This document shows positions 33,261 to 45,124 of a DNA stretch of 64,000 nt, one piece after another. Each line of letters starts with the position of its first letter. The first letter of the stretch is position 1. Both the position numbers and the translations under genes were made by a program. Source of the stretch: Aedes albopictus. Its lineage: Eukaryota > Arthropoda > Insecta > Diptera > Culicidae. Below the pieces are notes generated by a model that ran no database searches, was not told the DNA's origin, and was given only the letters and a program-made list of their open reading frames with translations. The stretch is taken from the NCBI RefSeq assembly GCF_035046485.1, contig NC_085136.1:324288175-324352174 (forward strand). Direction: 5' to 3'.

Positions 33261-33868
33261 TCCAAGTGCTTATCCGAAAATTATTTAAGGAATTCTTAAA
33301 AGGAGTCGTTCAGAAATTTCCTTCTAACCTGAATACAAAAATGGTACAACACAAAGGGACAGTTCATAATCGTCGAATTGTTACTGTAATTTCAAGATTT
33401 GTTACTGTTGTATTATTGCTGATAAGTTGATCAACAAAACATGTTATTGAAATGTAATTTTATTTTTTTATTTATTTATTTATTTAGTTTGGTTAAAATC
33501 ATCTGACAAAATGTCTTAATGAAGTAATAGGAATTTAGTTAATGTATATCAATAGCTTGATGATAACAAAATGAGATTGTCCAACAAAATTTGTTATGGA
33601 AAAGCTATGCCTTGATAATTTAATAATAACAAAACAAGATATAAAAACAGGTTATGTGATGTCGTAGTTATTAACTTGGTATTCTCCTCTGCTCGGGGAA
33701 GGACTTCATTATAGAACAGTTTGGACGACCCTGAATGTCCCAAAGGTTTATTATAATATCGAATAGACTTAAGATTGATCTAGTGAACGCAGTTGATTAT
33801 GCAACGTTACTCAGTATAACAGATATGGCTACTGTTACGAAGTGTAGACATGAAGTTCTGAACTCCAA

Positions 33869-34000
33869 CCCAAGCAACACACATGGTTACAAAACAGTGA
33901 CGGCAGCGTATGTAAGGGTTGCGCAGCAAGTCACAGTGACTTCTGTGCAACCCTTACATACGCTGCCATCACAGTTTTGTAACCATGTGTGTTACTTGGG
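33869..34000. mobile_element. 132-bp MITE, CCCAAGCAACACACATGGTT ends
   Basis: An almost complete palindrome: arms of about 55 bp pairing through GCAGCGTATGTAAGGGTTGC. The undisturbed target ACTCCAAGGTAG is found at 30256-30267 in the sister repeat unit, showing a clean insertion with at most an AA duplication. Confidence 0.9.
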
Positions 34001-34490
34001 AAGGTAGTTTGGCTGACCTGGAATATCCCTGTAGTGTCTCTAAATGACATTTGAGATATCAAAAGCTTCACGAGATCGCTAGATTATGTAATGCTATTAT
34101 TTATAATAAAAAAAACACATAAAATTATTCTTGTAGATTTGAAGGACTTTTCTACAGAACAGTTTGGAGCATCTAGAGCACTCTAGAATATAAAACACCT
34201 TTTGGTATTCTTGACGAAGGTTAAATGAGCACATCATATTCACGTAACCCAAATCTAATTCAGCTTTTAGAACAACTGGTATGTCAATTATTTCGTTTCT
34301 TCATGGTGTCAAGGATGTTCTAGCTAGTTTGTCAATAAGGTTACAAATATTCCATTTTCCTTAATAGCAGACTCAATTTTCAACAATCTTGTCGAAGACA
34401 GACAGTATTATATTTTATAGAATATGTGAATTTATACAACCGTTTTTTATGTTGGGGTCATACATGACCCCTCCGGCTCCAAAGGGTTAA

Positions 34491-36599
34491 AGCTAATTCT
34501 ACACTAGCCATGATGATGCATCAACGCAACATAAACAAAGCAACACGGTATTGTTTTTGTTTGTTCATGTAAAAAGCTAAAATTTCTTGCATCACCTGCA
34601 TGTCATCGTGTGCTGCCCCATTCAGCTTACTAAAGATTCTATACCCCTATTATCTCTTTGTAACTATGGAGAAGTGGACAGACTTGCAACAATCCCATAC
34701 TCATAAAATGCGGTTAGAATCCAATATTGACAAAATGGGAAGGTCGGTTACTGAACCATCGTCGTAAATCATGGAAGTTCAGCCCGCAAAAGGTATTCAC
34801 ACACTAATCATTGGGTTCCTCTCGGTTGCCGCCGATGGGAGTCGATCACTAAACGGAAAGAACACTGCTGGCATAATTACTTCGCTAGAATTCCTATCAG
34901 AATCTCATTTGGATCCTATCGAGGAGAGGGAATCGACCGAAGAACACTTTGCCATTTAGCGAAGATCTGCCGGCAATCGGTATCAAAGCGTGGTTAGGCT
35001 CATTTGTTCAGGTTAATTTACATACAGGCCCGCGAATGGCGTTCGCGTCCCACCACCCTCCACTCCATCACCATACGCAACCCAGTATCAACGTGATCGA
35101 CCTGCAATCAACCCCTTTCCGACCGCTGGCTGGTGCGGTGGTGGCGTTGGAGGGAGGATGGAAGAAGCCAATCAAGAAGAACAACCAAAGGGGTTGATCA
35201 CAGCACTGCCCGCCGCCCGAAGATGGGTTTAGCAGTCAATCAACTCACTGCGAGAATTCCTTGTGCTCGATATGCTCGTTCCAATGAACTGGATTAGGGT
35301 GATTCAAGCTTCGACTCATAACGGAGTAATTAAATACCTCAAGTGACGCGGCATTGCGTTGCAGTTCTTTTTAGAATGTGTAATTGAGCTCCATCAGAAG
35401 CTTTGTTTGCTTGTGATCGTCAAACAAAAGCAACAAACCTCTGGTATTAATCATAGAACAGTGATGACAAGTAACTTAACCCTCCTATTGCATTACGTTG
35501 GGAACAGCTAGCTGGCGTAGTTTCTGGTTCGACTGACTAAACATTTTAGCACGTCTCGAAGTGGCCGTTACATGCACCAAAGCTATTACCGAGAGAACCA
35601 CAACAACATTTGATCGCATTTCCAGACATTTCGAAGAAATTCACTATAATGCACCGTGCTGCGTATGTATTGAATTCACCGCCGAAGCTGATCCCACTCA
35701 TTGCACTCTGTGTACAGCTGCTGGGGATGCAAACAATAATACGAAACTTGTAGATAACAGTGATAATGACCTCAAAATGCTGACACCGCCAGGGAAGAAG
35801 ACGCGCCGCGTCGTCGCCCTCTCTCACTTGCCTACACTGACTGTAGATTTACCCCGAATGCATTATATTGCACAAGATTATTCACTCCTGTTTGAGTCCA
35901 ACGGCAACGGGACGGTTCAACAGGCGCAGCGCAGCGATAACGATAGAATGTCGTCGTCGTGTAATTCCACTCTCGTGAGAGTTGAGATGGGTCATTCCCA
36001 TCATCAACGGCACCACACCGCCTACCACAACAAACTTCTGATGGGGATAGTGCGATGACTCTCGCTGGCTGCATGGCGTCAGATCGGGCAGCACTACCGC
36101 CCAGTCAGTCGATCGACCGATGGAACTTTGACCCAGAATTTCTCCGAGCTAAGGGTGTGTAGGTAGTGTGGCTCAGGGTGGTAAAAATTGAACGGAATTA
36201 TTATAAGGGTTCAAATTTTGTTTTCTAGGCATTTTTGATCACTGGCATAGGCTCAACATAGGCTTACTTCTGAAGGTCTTCTATGACATCGTTTCATCAA
36301 GTATTGCAACATTCACAGTAGCCTAACAAGTTTGGCAGATGATGTAGTATCTCGAAAATCTTAAGTTTTACAAAGTTGTTCATGATGCTTATAGCTCCTA
36401 TTTAACTATTTAAGATTTCAAAAAAACTTTCTTGAGCATAAGCCAACGAATCTTAATGCATGGTTTGTGTGTTTGAATGAAATTCATGCTTGCACAGCCT
36501 CATGCAACTATGTGCTGTCAAGTGAGTTCAATGTTTGTTTAAGAATCTCCAAGAGCTACCTTGAGTACTTATAGGTCATCGTATCTACGAGCGTAATCA
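34491..36599. other. No recognised gene; one longer ORF at 35561-36058
   Basis: Apparently low-copy sequence. The plus-strand ORF of 165 codons at 35561-36058 has a Cys cluster (CCVC ... CTLC) and a His-rich tail (HSHHQRHH). It matches no family I can name, and overlapping minus-strand ORFs of similar quality exist. It could be an exon of a host gene or chance. Confidence 0.3.
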
Positions 36600-36860
36600 G
36601 TGTGGAATGTTTTCCCTGAAAGCGCCTGAAACGCTTTGAAACGCCTCTGAATTCTCTCTGAAGCTAACTCGAGTGCAGGTATCGAAAATGTAGTTTGAAA
36701 AACTGTACCTATGCCCTTTTAAATCTTCTCAAAACTGCCTGTAACGCCCCTTAGACCCTCTGGAATCCCCCAATATGCCTTAGTAACTCGTTTGAAATCC
36801 TCTGAAGCTCCCTGAAATGGCTCTGGAAACCCCCGAAATCGTCTCGGACCCATGAAAACG
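36600..36860. repeat. CCTGAAACGC-type minisatellite, third block
   Basis: GCGCCTGAAACGCTTTGAAAC, CTCTGAAGCTCCCTGAAATG and similar words, as at 25740 and 26465. The RTE LINE is inserted at its right edge. Confidence 0.75.
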
Positions 36861-36887
36861 TCCATGAGAACATCTTACTTACCTTAC

Positions 36888-39790
36888 CGGTCAGGCTAAG
36901 GCCGGGGTGGCCTCTGCTGTACATAGTAGCCGCCTCCATTCCACTCGGTCCATGGCTGTTTGTCTCCAGTTCCGCACTCTGCGTAGGGTCCGCAGATCGT
37001 CCTCCACTTGGTCGACCCACCTAGCTCGCTGCGCTCCACGTCTTCTAGTACCGGTCGGATGACTCTCGAGAACCATTTTAGTCGGGTTGCTATCCGACAT
37101 CCTGATGACGTGACCCGCCCACCGTAGCCTCCCGATTTTCGCGGTATGGACGATGGTTGGTTCTCCCAGCAGCTGATGCAGCTCGTGGTTCATTCGCCTT
37201 CTCCAAGTCCCGTCTTCCATTTGCACTCCGCCGTAGATGATACGCAACACCTTCCGTTCGAAAACTCCAAGGGCGCGTTGTTCCTCTGCACGTAGGGTCC
37301 ATGTTTCGTGCCCATAGAGGACGACCGGTCTAATCAACGTTTTGTAGATGGTTAACTTCGTGTTACGGCGAACTTTATTCGAACGTAGAGTTCTGCGGAG
37401 TCCAAAGTAGGCACGATTTCCTGCCACAATGCGCCTCTGAATTTCTCTGCTGGTGTCGTTGTCGTCGGTCACCAGTGAGCCCAAGTACACGAATTCTTCA
37501 ACCGCCTCGATTTCATCACCGTCGATATGAATTCGGGGTGGCGGGCGCGGTGATTCCTCCCTGGAGCCCTTTGCCATCATGTACTTTGTCTTCGACACAT
37601 TAATGACTAATCCGATTCGCCTGGCTTCACTCTTTAGTCGGATGTACGTTTCCGCCATCGTCTCAAATTTACGAGCAATAATATCAATATCATCGGCGAA
37701 ACCAAGCAGCTGAACGGATTTCGTGAAAATCGTCCCACTCGTGTTTATCCCCGCTCTTCTTATTGCACCCTCCAAAGCAATGTTGAACAGCAAGCACGAA
37801 AGACCATCACCTTGCCATAACCCTCTGCGAGATTCGAAGGGACTCGAGAGTGTCCCTGATACTCGAACTACGCACATCACTCGATCCATCGTCGCCTTGA
37901 TCAACCGTATCAGTTTATCCGGGAATCCGTATTCGTGCATAATCTGCCATAGCTGTTCTCGATCGATTGTATCATACGCCGATTTGAAATCGATGAACAA
38001 GTGATGTGTGGGCACGTTGTATTCGCGGCATTTCTGCAACACCTGGCGGATGGCGAACATCTGGTCCGTTGTAGCGCGTTCACCCATAAATCCAGCCTGT
38101 TATTGCCCCACGAACTCTCTTGCAATTGGTGATAGACGGCGGCATAAAATTTGAGAGAGTATTTTGTAGGCAGCGCTCAGTAGTGTGATCGCGCGGTAGT
38201 TCCCGCAATCCAACTTGTCGCCCTTTTTGTAGATGGGACACACGATACCTTCCATCCATTCCTCTGGTAATACTTCCTCCTCCCAAATCTTGGTAATGAC
38301 CCAGTGTAGTGCTCTCACCAGTGCTTCTCCACCGTATTTTAGAAGCTCGCTTGGTAGTTGATCTGCTCCAGCGGCTTTGTTGTTTTTCAACCGGCCAACC
38401 TCCTCCTCAATCTCTTGAAGGCCAGGGGCCGGAAGTCTTTCGTCCTGTGCACATACTCCTAGATCTGTTACCACGCCACCCTCGGTACTTGCAACGTCGC
38501 CATTGAGGTGCTCATCGTAATGCTGCCGCCACCTCTCGACCACCTCACGCTCACTCGTGAGAATATTACCGTGATTATCTCGGCACCTGTCGGCTTGTGG
38601 CACAAAGCCTCTGCGCGAGCGGTTCAGCTTCTCGTAGAACTTTCGTGTGTCCTTAGCGCGGTACAGCTCTTCCATCGCTTCGCGATCTCGTTCTTCCTGC
38701 TGGCGCTTCTTCAACCGGAAGACTGAGTTCTGCCTGTTCCGCGCCTGTTTGTAACGTGCCTCATTCGCTCTCGTACGGTGTTGCAGCATTCTCGCCCATG
38801 CTGCATTCTTCTCGTTTTTCAACTGTTCACATTCGCCGTCGTACCAGTCGTTTCTGTGATTCGGAGTCGCGAAGCCTAGTGCTGTAGCCGAGGTACTACC
38901 TATGGCGGATCGGATGTCCCTCCAGCCATCTTCAAGTGTAGCTGCGCCAAGCTGCTCTTCCGTTGGTAGGGCCACTGCTAACTGCTGCGCGTAGTCTTGA
39001 GCCACTTCTACGTTACGAAGTTGCTCGATGTTGAGCCGCGGCGTTCGACTTCGACGCGTGGTGATAACTGTCGAAAGTTTTGAGCGCATGCATACAGCGA
39101 CTAAGTAGTGATCCGAATCTATATTCGCACTGCGGTATGTGCGGACGTTGGTTATATCTGAGAAGAATTTACCGTCGATTAGAACGTGGTCGATTTGGTT
39201 TTCTGTTTGATGGTCGGGTGATCTCCAGGTGGCTTTGTGGATATCTTTGCGGGGGAAGAAGGTGCTTCGGACTACCATACCACGGGAGGCTGCAAAGTTT
39301 ACGCATCGCTGGCCGTTATCATTCGATACGGCGTGCAGGCTGTTTCGCCCGATTACCGGTCTGTACATTTCCTCCCTTCCTACCTGCGCGTTCATGTCGC
39401 CGACAACGATTTTCACGTCACGCGGCGAGCAACCATCGTATGTTTGCTCTAACTGCGCGTAGAACGCTTCTTTCTCGTCATCGGGTCTCCCTTCGTGTGG
39501 GCAGTGGACGTTGATGATGCTGTAGTTGAAGAAACGGCCCTTAACTCTCAACATGCACATCCTTGCGTTGATCGGCTGCCACCCGATCACACGTTGTCGC
39601 ATCTTACACGTTGTCGCACACTTTCTGTCCAGTCCAACAAAGTTCCTGCAACGCCACGATGTCGAAGTTGCGGGGATGTAGTTCGTCGTAGATTATCCTG
39701 TCACATCCTGCGAAACCTAGTGACTTGCAATTCCATGTTCCAAGTTTCCAATCGTAGTCCTTATTTCGTCGCGTGGGTCTTTGCCGATTG
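36888..39790 (-). pseudogene. RTE endonuclease-reverse transcriptase (one stop, one EN deletion)
   Basis: From about 39775: GTWNCKSLGF, IIYDELHPRNFDIVALQEL (Glu of the endonuclease). Then comes a jump to VIGWQPINARMCML; relative to 2131-2448 about 50 residues are missing and the frame changes near 39605. Next are VVGDMNAQVG, IGRNSLHAVSNDNG, IDHVLIDGKFF and DSDHYLVAV (EN ends near residue 180), a basic linker, KNNKAAGADQLPSELL, GIVCPIYKKGD and NYRAITLLSAAYK. A TAA at 38100-38102 replaces the Tyr of the usual YQAGF. The same frame continues: FMGERATTDQ, LFIDFKSAYDTI, LWQGDGLSCLLFN, LLGFADDIDII (catalytic), RPVVLYGHETW, RLRWAGHVIRM and RRRGAQRARW. About 900 codons in total. Confidence 0.9.
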
Positions 39791-40240
39791 TATCGAGTCG
39801 TATTTTCTCCTATGTTATTCGCAATGGGGATTTTTACGGGTGGCTTATTGGGCCTACGCCAACACTCCTGTCTTGCCGGAGGGCCATCGTGCCAGTTCTG
39901 TTTAACGTCCCAACCAACACTGGGACGACCACGCTGATGGGGCTACCACCTTGGATCTAGCTGGGCGTGGTGCAGCGTTTCTTACTCAGCCGCTGGATGC
40001 CAGAACAGACGCTGTTTGAGCCGCACCTCCTTGGTGAACAGACACTCGGATCGTACCTCCTCAATCTAGCTGAAGTCAGAAGGACAACAGTGCCCAGGCT
40101 GCACTACCAGCTAAGCACACAACTCTTAGCTGGCGGTCTTTGTCATCGCTTGACCCGTGGAAGCATGAGGTAGGAACTTGTGAGGACCAGAGCTATTTTG
40201 GACGCTCTCCTTATCGACTCACCGTTTTGCAGCCCAACAT
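39791..40240 (-). other. LINE 5' UTR
   Basis: Shares long near-identical segments with 4373-4683 and 2491-2622. Both copies end at the same 5' base region. No ORF1 is present, as expected for RTE elements. The internal promoter is presumably here but no motif was recognised. Confidence 0.75.
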
Positions 40241-40251
40241 TGAGAACATCT

Positions 40252-40919
40252 GGAACATCCGAAATATGTTGTTGATGTACTTTTTCGACATTTCTAGATT
40301 AACTTTTCAAAAGGACGTATATACTTGTTGACCGATATAAGTTAACAATGAAAATGGATTTATTTCACTTTGATATGAGAACAATAAATTATGATTTGTC
40401 TTCAGTTTTCACAAGGAATTGTACATATACCACTGAGAAAAATATGAAATCGATGCAATTCGGTTGGCGCAATTTTAGGTAATACACTAAGGTCTTTTTT
40501 ACACGAAGGATACGTCCCGTGTAAAAAAAAACGTGTTAATTTGAGAAACCGTGTAAAAAAAATACCGTGCTAATTCAGGAATCCGTGTAAAAAACTGAGG
40601 GAAATCTGAATATATTTGAAATGTCCTCACCTTCAGATATCCGAGGTTTGTTTTAGAGAGTTAATAAAGAAAGGGGGGGGGGGGCAGTAGTAAGGGTTGA
40701 ATCTAGGGGCTAGTGGGGAGGAGGATAAGGGATGGGTTATGGGAAGCAGAGTGCATACTGTTTCCAAGGAAGATCGCAGAGGATATTTTGGGGTGTTTAG
40801 GACTGTCTAGACGGACGAAACGAAGGATCAAGGAGAATGTCAACACTCTACAGGTCCACGGAGCAAGGTGGTGTAGAGAAAGATGTTCCAGGACATCCAG
40901 GAACTTTCGCGAGTAAAGG
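40252..40919. other. No gene; CCGTGTAAAAAA repeats and G tract
   Basis: 40485-40600 holds five CGTGTAAAAA/TTTTTACACG words arranged partly inverted, probably a decayed MITE; similar words occur at 56940-56975. A run of 11-12 G lies near 40673-40684, followed by G-rich DNA to about 40740. Confidence 0.5.
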
Positions 40920-42420
40920 CTTTAATATCTAAGAGCGTAATCGATTGATTGTTGTTACATCACTGATACTGTTCAACATTGGTCTACACAGGTCTACGGA
41001 GCATTGTTCTGTAAATAAATAATTTTCAAACATGACCTCCAATTTTGATCTCCAAGAACTTCCGCGAATAAAGGCCACAAAATCTACAAACATAGCCAAT
41101 GGTTTCTTGCTCCATTACCGATGCGTTGTAACATCCATTGAGTGTTGTACTGAAGAGTATTCATTTCTAAAGATATGCTAGGTCTTATATGAACTACTGC
41201 GTGTTATGGCCTTAAGATCTACAAGCGTACTCTATGAATTGTTGCTACATTTCTTATACGTTGTAACTGTAACATGCTACAGGTCCATGAAAAATTTTCT
41301 GTAAGGAACTAATTTTCATAGATGTTCTAGGTCCTCCAAGAACTTCCATGAGTAAAGACCTGAAGAACTACAAACGTAATCAATGGTATGTTGTCACATT
41401 ACTGATACAGTGTAGCGCCTTACAGGTCTAGGGAGCATAGTTCTGTAGAGAAATAATTTCCAAAGATGATCTAGGAACTCCAAGAACTTCCACAAGTAAA
41501 GGCCTTAAGATCTACAAACGTAATCAATGGATTGTTGTTAAATTTGTAATACGTTGTAACATGCTACAGGTCCATGAACAATTTTTCAGATGTTCTAGGT
41601 CCTCCAAGAACTTCCATGAGTAAAGACCTGAAGATCTACAAGCCTTATCAATGGTTTGTTGTCACATTACTGATACAGTGTAGCGTCCTACAGCTCCAGG
41701 GAGCATAGTTTTGTAGAGAAATAATTTCCAAAGATGATCTAAAGACCTCAAAGAACTTCCACGAGTGAAGGCCTTAAGATCTACAGGCGTAATCAATGAA
41801 TTGTTGTTACATTTCTAATACGTTGTAAAATGCTACAGGTCCATTAACATTTTTTCTGTAAGGACTCAATTTCCATAGATGTTCTAGGTCCTCCAAAAAC
41901 TTCCACGAGTAAAGACCTGAAGATCTACAACCGATATCAATGATTTGTTGCCACATTACTGATATAGTGTAGCGTCCTACAGGTCCAGGGATCATAGTTC
42001 TGTTGAGAAATAATTGCCAAACATCTTATAGGTACTTCAAGAACTTCCATGAGTAAAAGCCTCAAGATCTACAAGCATAATCAGTGGATTGTTGTTACAC
42101 TACTTATACGGTGCAAGATCATACAAGACCATGGAGCATTGAGCTGAAGAGAACAAATCTGCAAAGAAATTCTAAGTCCTCCAAGAACTTCCGCTAGAAG
42201 AGGCCTTAAGATCTACAAGAGCAATATATGGATTTTCATTATATTATTGATGCTGTGCAGGTCCATGGAAAGTTGTTGTGTAATGAACTAATTTCCAAAG
42301 ATGTTCTATGTTTTCCAAGAACTTCCGTGAAAAAACTCTTAGGATCTTTAAGCGTATTCAATGAACTGTTATTTCATTACTGATGCAGTGCAACATCCTT
42401 GAGGTTTACCGGTTGTCAAC
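40920..42420 (+). repeat. ~145-bp satellite array, orientation A
   Basis: About ten diverged units. GATCTACAA-like landmarks occur at 41081, 41217, 41371, 41511, 41633, 41778, 41921, 42065 and 42211 (mean step near 141-145 bp). Each unit carries CAATGGATTGTTGTTACAT, TACAGGTCCA, AATAATTTCCAAAGATG, TCCAAGAACTTCC and TAAAGGCCTTAAGA. It is non-coding. Confidence 0.9.
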
Positions 42421-42899
42421 TGCGACTGCGATAGCTATGAACTTTGGTCAACTTATTTTTGAGCTCTCGCATTAGTAAAGAATTCAAAAGAGAGATGATT
42501 GGGTAATTTCTGTTTGGGTTTGGTCGCTACGAAACATAAATGTTGCTGACTGATAAGTTAGTTTTATCGATTATACATACTCAATAAGTACCTAATTATA
42601 TTCCAAAAGTGAGATGCTTTGAAAGCAAAACTCGAATGTCATTCGTCCGAATTCCAAATTCCTGAATAATAAACGCTCGAATTTCTTTCGCCCAAATAAA
42701 TCTCTCGCCCGAAAATAACGTTTCTCGCATAAGAAATCTTCAAATGTCCATTGTTGCAATACTACATCTGGAATTGCGGTCCAATTGTTTACCATAATGC
42801 AAATGTTTGAAATTTTAATCCCAATGCCTGCATATCGTGCAGTGATAATCCGTGATTGAAAACTAACGTTTTTTACATACATCACAAGCGTGATGTTGC
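42421..42899. other. Non-satellite spacer between inverted arrays
   Basis: AT-rich sequence in which the satellite stops. The satellite resumes beyond it in the opposite orientation. ORF 42592-42885 (-) has no support. Confidence 0.45.
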
Positions 42900-43190
42900 C
42901 GTCGGTAGTTGTTTGTTAAGGTCTATATACGCAGCAGTACTTGGAAGACCTAAATCATTCTTGGAAATCAAGACTCTACAGAACTGTTTACCAAGGACCT
43001 GTAGGACGTTGCACTGCATCAGTAATGCAACAAAAGTCCATTGATTATGCTTATTGATCTTAAGGCCTTTACTCTCGAAAGATCTTGAATTACCTTGAAA
43101 ATCTTTGAAAATAACTTTTCTATAGAACCGTGCTCCATAAATCTGTATGATGTTACACCGTATAAGTAATGCAAAAGCAATAGGACAGAT
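42900..43190 (-). repeat. ~145-bp satellite, orientation B (start)
   Basis: About two units in reverse complement (GACCTGTAGGACGTTGCACTG, GATCTTAAGGCCTTTACTC). Confidence 0.85.
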
Positions 43191-43528
43191 CGGTGAAGTA
43201 CTAGATTTGTAGTAATGAGCTGAATTTTAGTATGGTGAGAAGGTTAATTCTCCGTTTCTGCCATGAAATGGTACAAAAAGCGTGGGTATTATGATTCCTT
43301 TCCTAAATTGATGCAGTTTGAGCAAAACTTTGGGTAACAGTGTTGTTGTTTTCTCCATTTCTTGCAACATAAACAACATAGTTATCCAAAGTTTTGCTCA
43401 AACAGCATCAATTTAGGCAAGGAATCATAATACCCACGCTTTTTGTACCATTTCATTGCAGAAACGGAGAATTGACCTTCTCACCATACAAAAATTCAGC
43501 TCATTACTACAAATCTAGTACTACACCG
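43191..43528. mobile_element. Foldback MITE, CGGTGnAGTACTAGATTTGT ends
   Basis: Arms of about 140 bp pair nearly perfectly (GAATTTTAGTATGGTGAGAAG, CACGCTTTTTGTACCATTTCAT, GCTCAAACAGCATCAATTTAG with complements) around a short loop near 43350. It splits the satellite. The target duplication is unclear. Confidence 0.85.
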
Positions 43529-43696
43529 AACGTGCCCCATTGATTAATTACGCTAGTAGATTTAGGCCTTCACTAGAGAAAGTTCTGGATGACCTAGAAC
43601 ACGTTAAGGGAATCATGCACCAAGGACATGAAGGATGTTTCACCGCATCAGTTATGTAACAACATTTCATTTTAATACTTGTAGACCTTAATGCTT
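43529..43696 (-). repeat. ~145-bp satellite, orientation B (continued)
   Basis: About one unit up to the R1 insertion. The last bases GACCTTAATGCTT (43684-43696) are the R1 target duplication. Confidence 0.85.
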
Positions 43697-43698
43697 AA

Positions 43699-44572
43699 TA
43701 CCGAGTACCCGCCGGCAACGGCAATTGGGTCTCGGATGGGACCAGGAAAATGGCGGCGATATGGACGACGGGTAAATACCCCGTGCAGGAGTTGGTGTCT
43801 ACTACCTATGAGGGCTTCGTGGTCGCCAAAGTAAACGGGGTCTTCTTCTGTAGCTGTTATGCGCCTCCGCGGTGGCCGATCGAGCGGTTCACGCAAATGC
43901 TGGACCGCCTAACGACCGTGCTAACAGGGCGAAGGCCGGTGGTAATAGCGGGTGACTTCAATGCCTGGGCTATGGAATGGGGAAGCCGTTTCACGAACCA
44001 GCGGGGTCAGATCCTGCTAGAAACACTGGCCATCTTAGATGTCGACTTGGCTAACGTCGGTACCAAGAGTACCTATAGTCGAAACGGAGCGGAGTCAATT
44101 ATTGACGTGACCTTTTGTAGTCCTGGCCTAACAAGTAGTTCGAACTGGAGAGTAGATGATGGCTACACTCACAGCGACCACCTGGCGGTTCGCTACAGTA
44201 TCGACTACAACAACAGCAGACAGCGGATAGAAGAAGAGGCGGCTAGGCCAACGCCAAGCCCTCGTAGGTGGAAGACATCATACTTCGACGAAGAGGTATT
44301 TAGGGAAGCGCTCCGCCGTGAGCGAAACTTACTCGGTTTAGACGGCGACGAGCTGGTAGCGGTGGTCTCACGTGCGTGTGATGCGACCATGCCTAGGCGA
44401 GTCCACCCTAGAAATGGGAGGCCACCGGCTTACTGGTGGACCGACGCGATTGCGGACCTGCGCCGCGCCTGCCTAAGGGCTAGGCGATCAGAGGAAGAGC
44501 GAAACGAACGGCGGGTGGTGTTCGCCGCTGCAAAAGCCGCGCTCAAGACCGAGATAAGAGCAAGCAAAGTTT
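43699..44572 (+). pseudogene. R1-clade APE-type endonuclease (N-terminus missing)
   Basis: In frame from 43699: YRVPAGNGNWVSDG, KMAAIWTTGKYPVQEL, FCSCYAPPRWP, VVIAGDFNAWAMEWGS (catalytic D-x-N), LDVDLANVGTKSTYSRNGAES, IDVTFCSPGL and YTHSDHLAVRYSI (the SDH active-site motif). This is a nearly complete APE-type endonuclease missing its first ~50 residues. After it comes the EN-RT linker with PAYWWTDAIADLRRACLRARR. The frame is interrupted at KTEIRASK by the inserted LINE end; the natural continuation (KKACFEGLC) resumes at 45180. Confidence 0.85.
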
Positions 44573-45124
44573 TCGCAAAAACATAATATTCTCAACAAGG
44601 GCTACTCTACAGAATACTAGGCATGCAAACGAATTAGTGAAAAGTAGAGCATACACGAATATAGGTCTCACACGTATTAAACATTATGGTCCATCAAAGT
44701 TTAACGCACTTCCTAGCGATTTAAAAGTAATTCATAACTGCATATTATTCAAAAGCAAACTGAAACAGTACATATCACAGAAGGTAAATGAACATATATT
44801 TTAACGTGTCAACCAATTAGCATATGTAGGTTTTTCTGGCTCCTGCTAGTTTTTCCCTACATTTTAGTTATTTTAGTTATTTTAATTTAGTCATTTGAAT
44901 ACTGTAGCCACACTCGTTATCACGAATTAAGTAAATATTTAGTTGTTTTTTGTAGTCTTAATTTTTTTACTGCTATGTGAATCCCTTCAAAGGAACTAAG
45001 TTCCACTGGGATTTCACTTTATTAGTATTACTTATCTCCGCGAATATTAACTTTTTTTTTTAGCAAGTGTCCATTACCAGGGGGCTCGATGTGAGAGCTC
45101 TTTGGTATGGGGGTCAGTGGAGGG

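Larger units (their letters stand above)
30400..33697. mobile_element. TIR element with CCCGAGCAG ends (composite)
   Basis: CCCGAGCAGAAGGGAATAAC at 30400 and the complement of CCCGAGCAGAGGAGAATACC at 33697. Both arms are AT-rich and full of ATAAC/GTTAT words. The flanks ATTTGA and GAAGGAC join into ATTTGAAGGAC, which exists uninterrupted at about 34137 in the neighbouring repeat unit, fixing the boundaries. The interior is composite: a 17.8-kb-type foldback fragment (30872-30960), a TTCCTCC-type minisatellite (31290-31935) and a GC-rich block (32380-33260). Confidence 0.75.
29745..34486. mobile_element. piggyBac-like non-autonomous element (TTAA-flanked) with nested inserts
   Basis: TTAA-CCCTTTGAAGCCG (TTAA at 29741-29744) opens it, and CGGCTCCAAAGGG-TTAA (TTAA at 34487-34490) closes it; the 13-base ends differ at one position. 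TTAA duplication with CCC/GGG ends is characteristic of piggyBac. No transposase is seen. Without the nested elements (30400-33697 and 33869-34000) about 1.3 kb remains, made of internal tandem repeats: a ~153-bp unit at 29760-30105 and a ~310-bp unit at 30225-30399 plus 33698-34230. Confidence 0.75.
36876..40240 (-). mobile_element. RTE-clade LINE, full-length copy with 11-bp target duplication
   Basis: TGAGAACATCT flanks it exactly (36865-36875 and 40241-40251). Length is 3365 bp. On the minus strand: 5' UTR (40240 to about 39790), endonuclease, linker, RT, C-terminal domain, stop at 36888, and a 3' end of short GTAA repeats (GGTAAGGTAAGTAAG). A short-repeat 3' end and ~3.3-kb length are typical of RTE elements (compare JAM1 of Aedes). 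One in-frame stop and an endonuclease deletion are the main defects, so it is relatively recent. Confidence 0.9.

Noticed and set aside
38309..39514. Plus-strand ORFs across the RTE LINE (for example the 144-codon ORF at 39080)
   Set aside because: Antisense shadows of the minus-strand endonuclease-RT frame.
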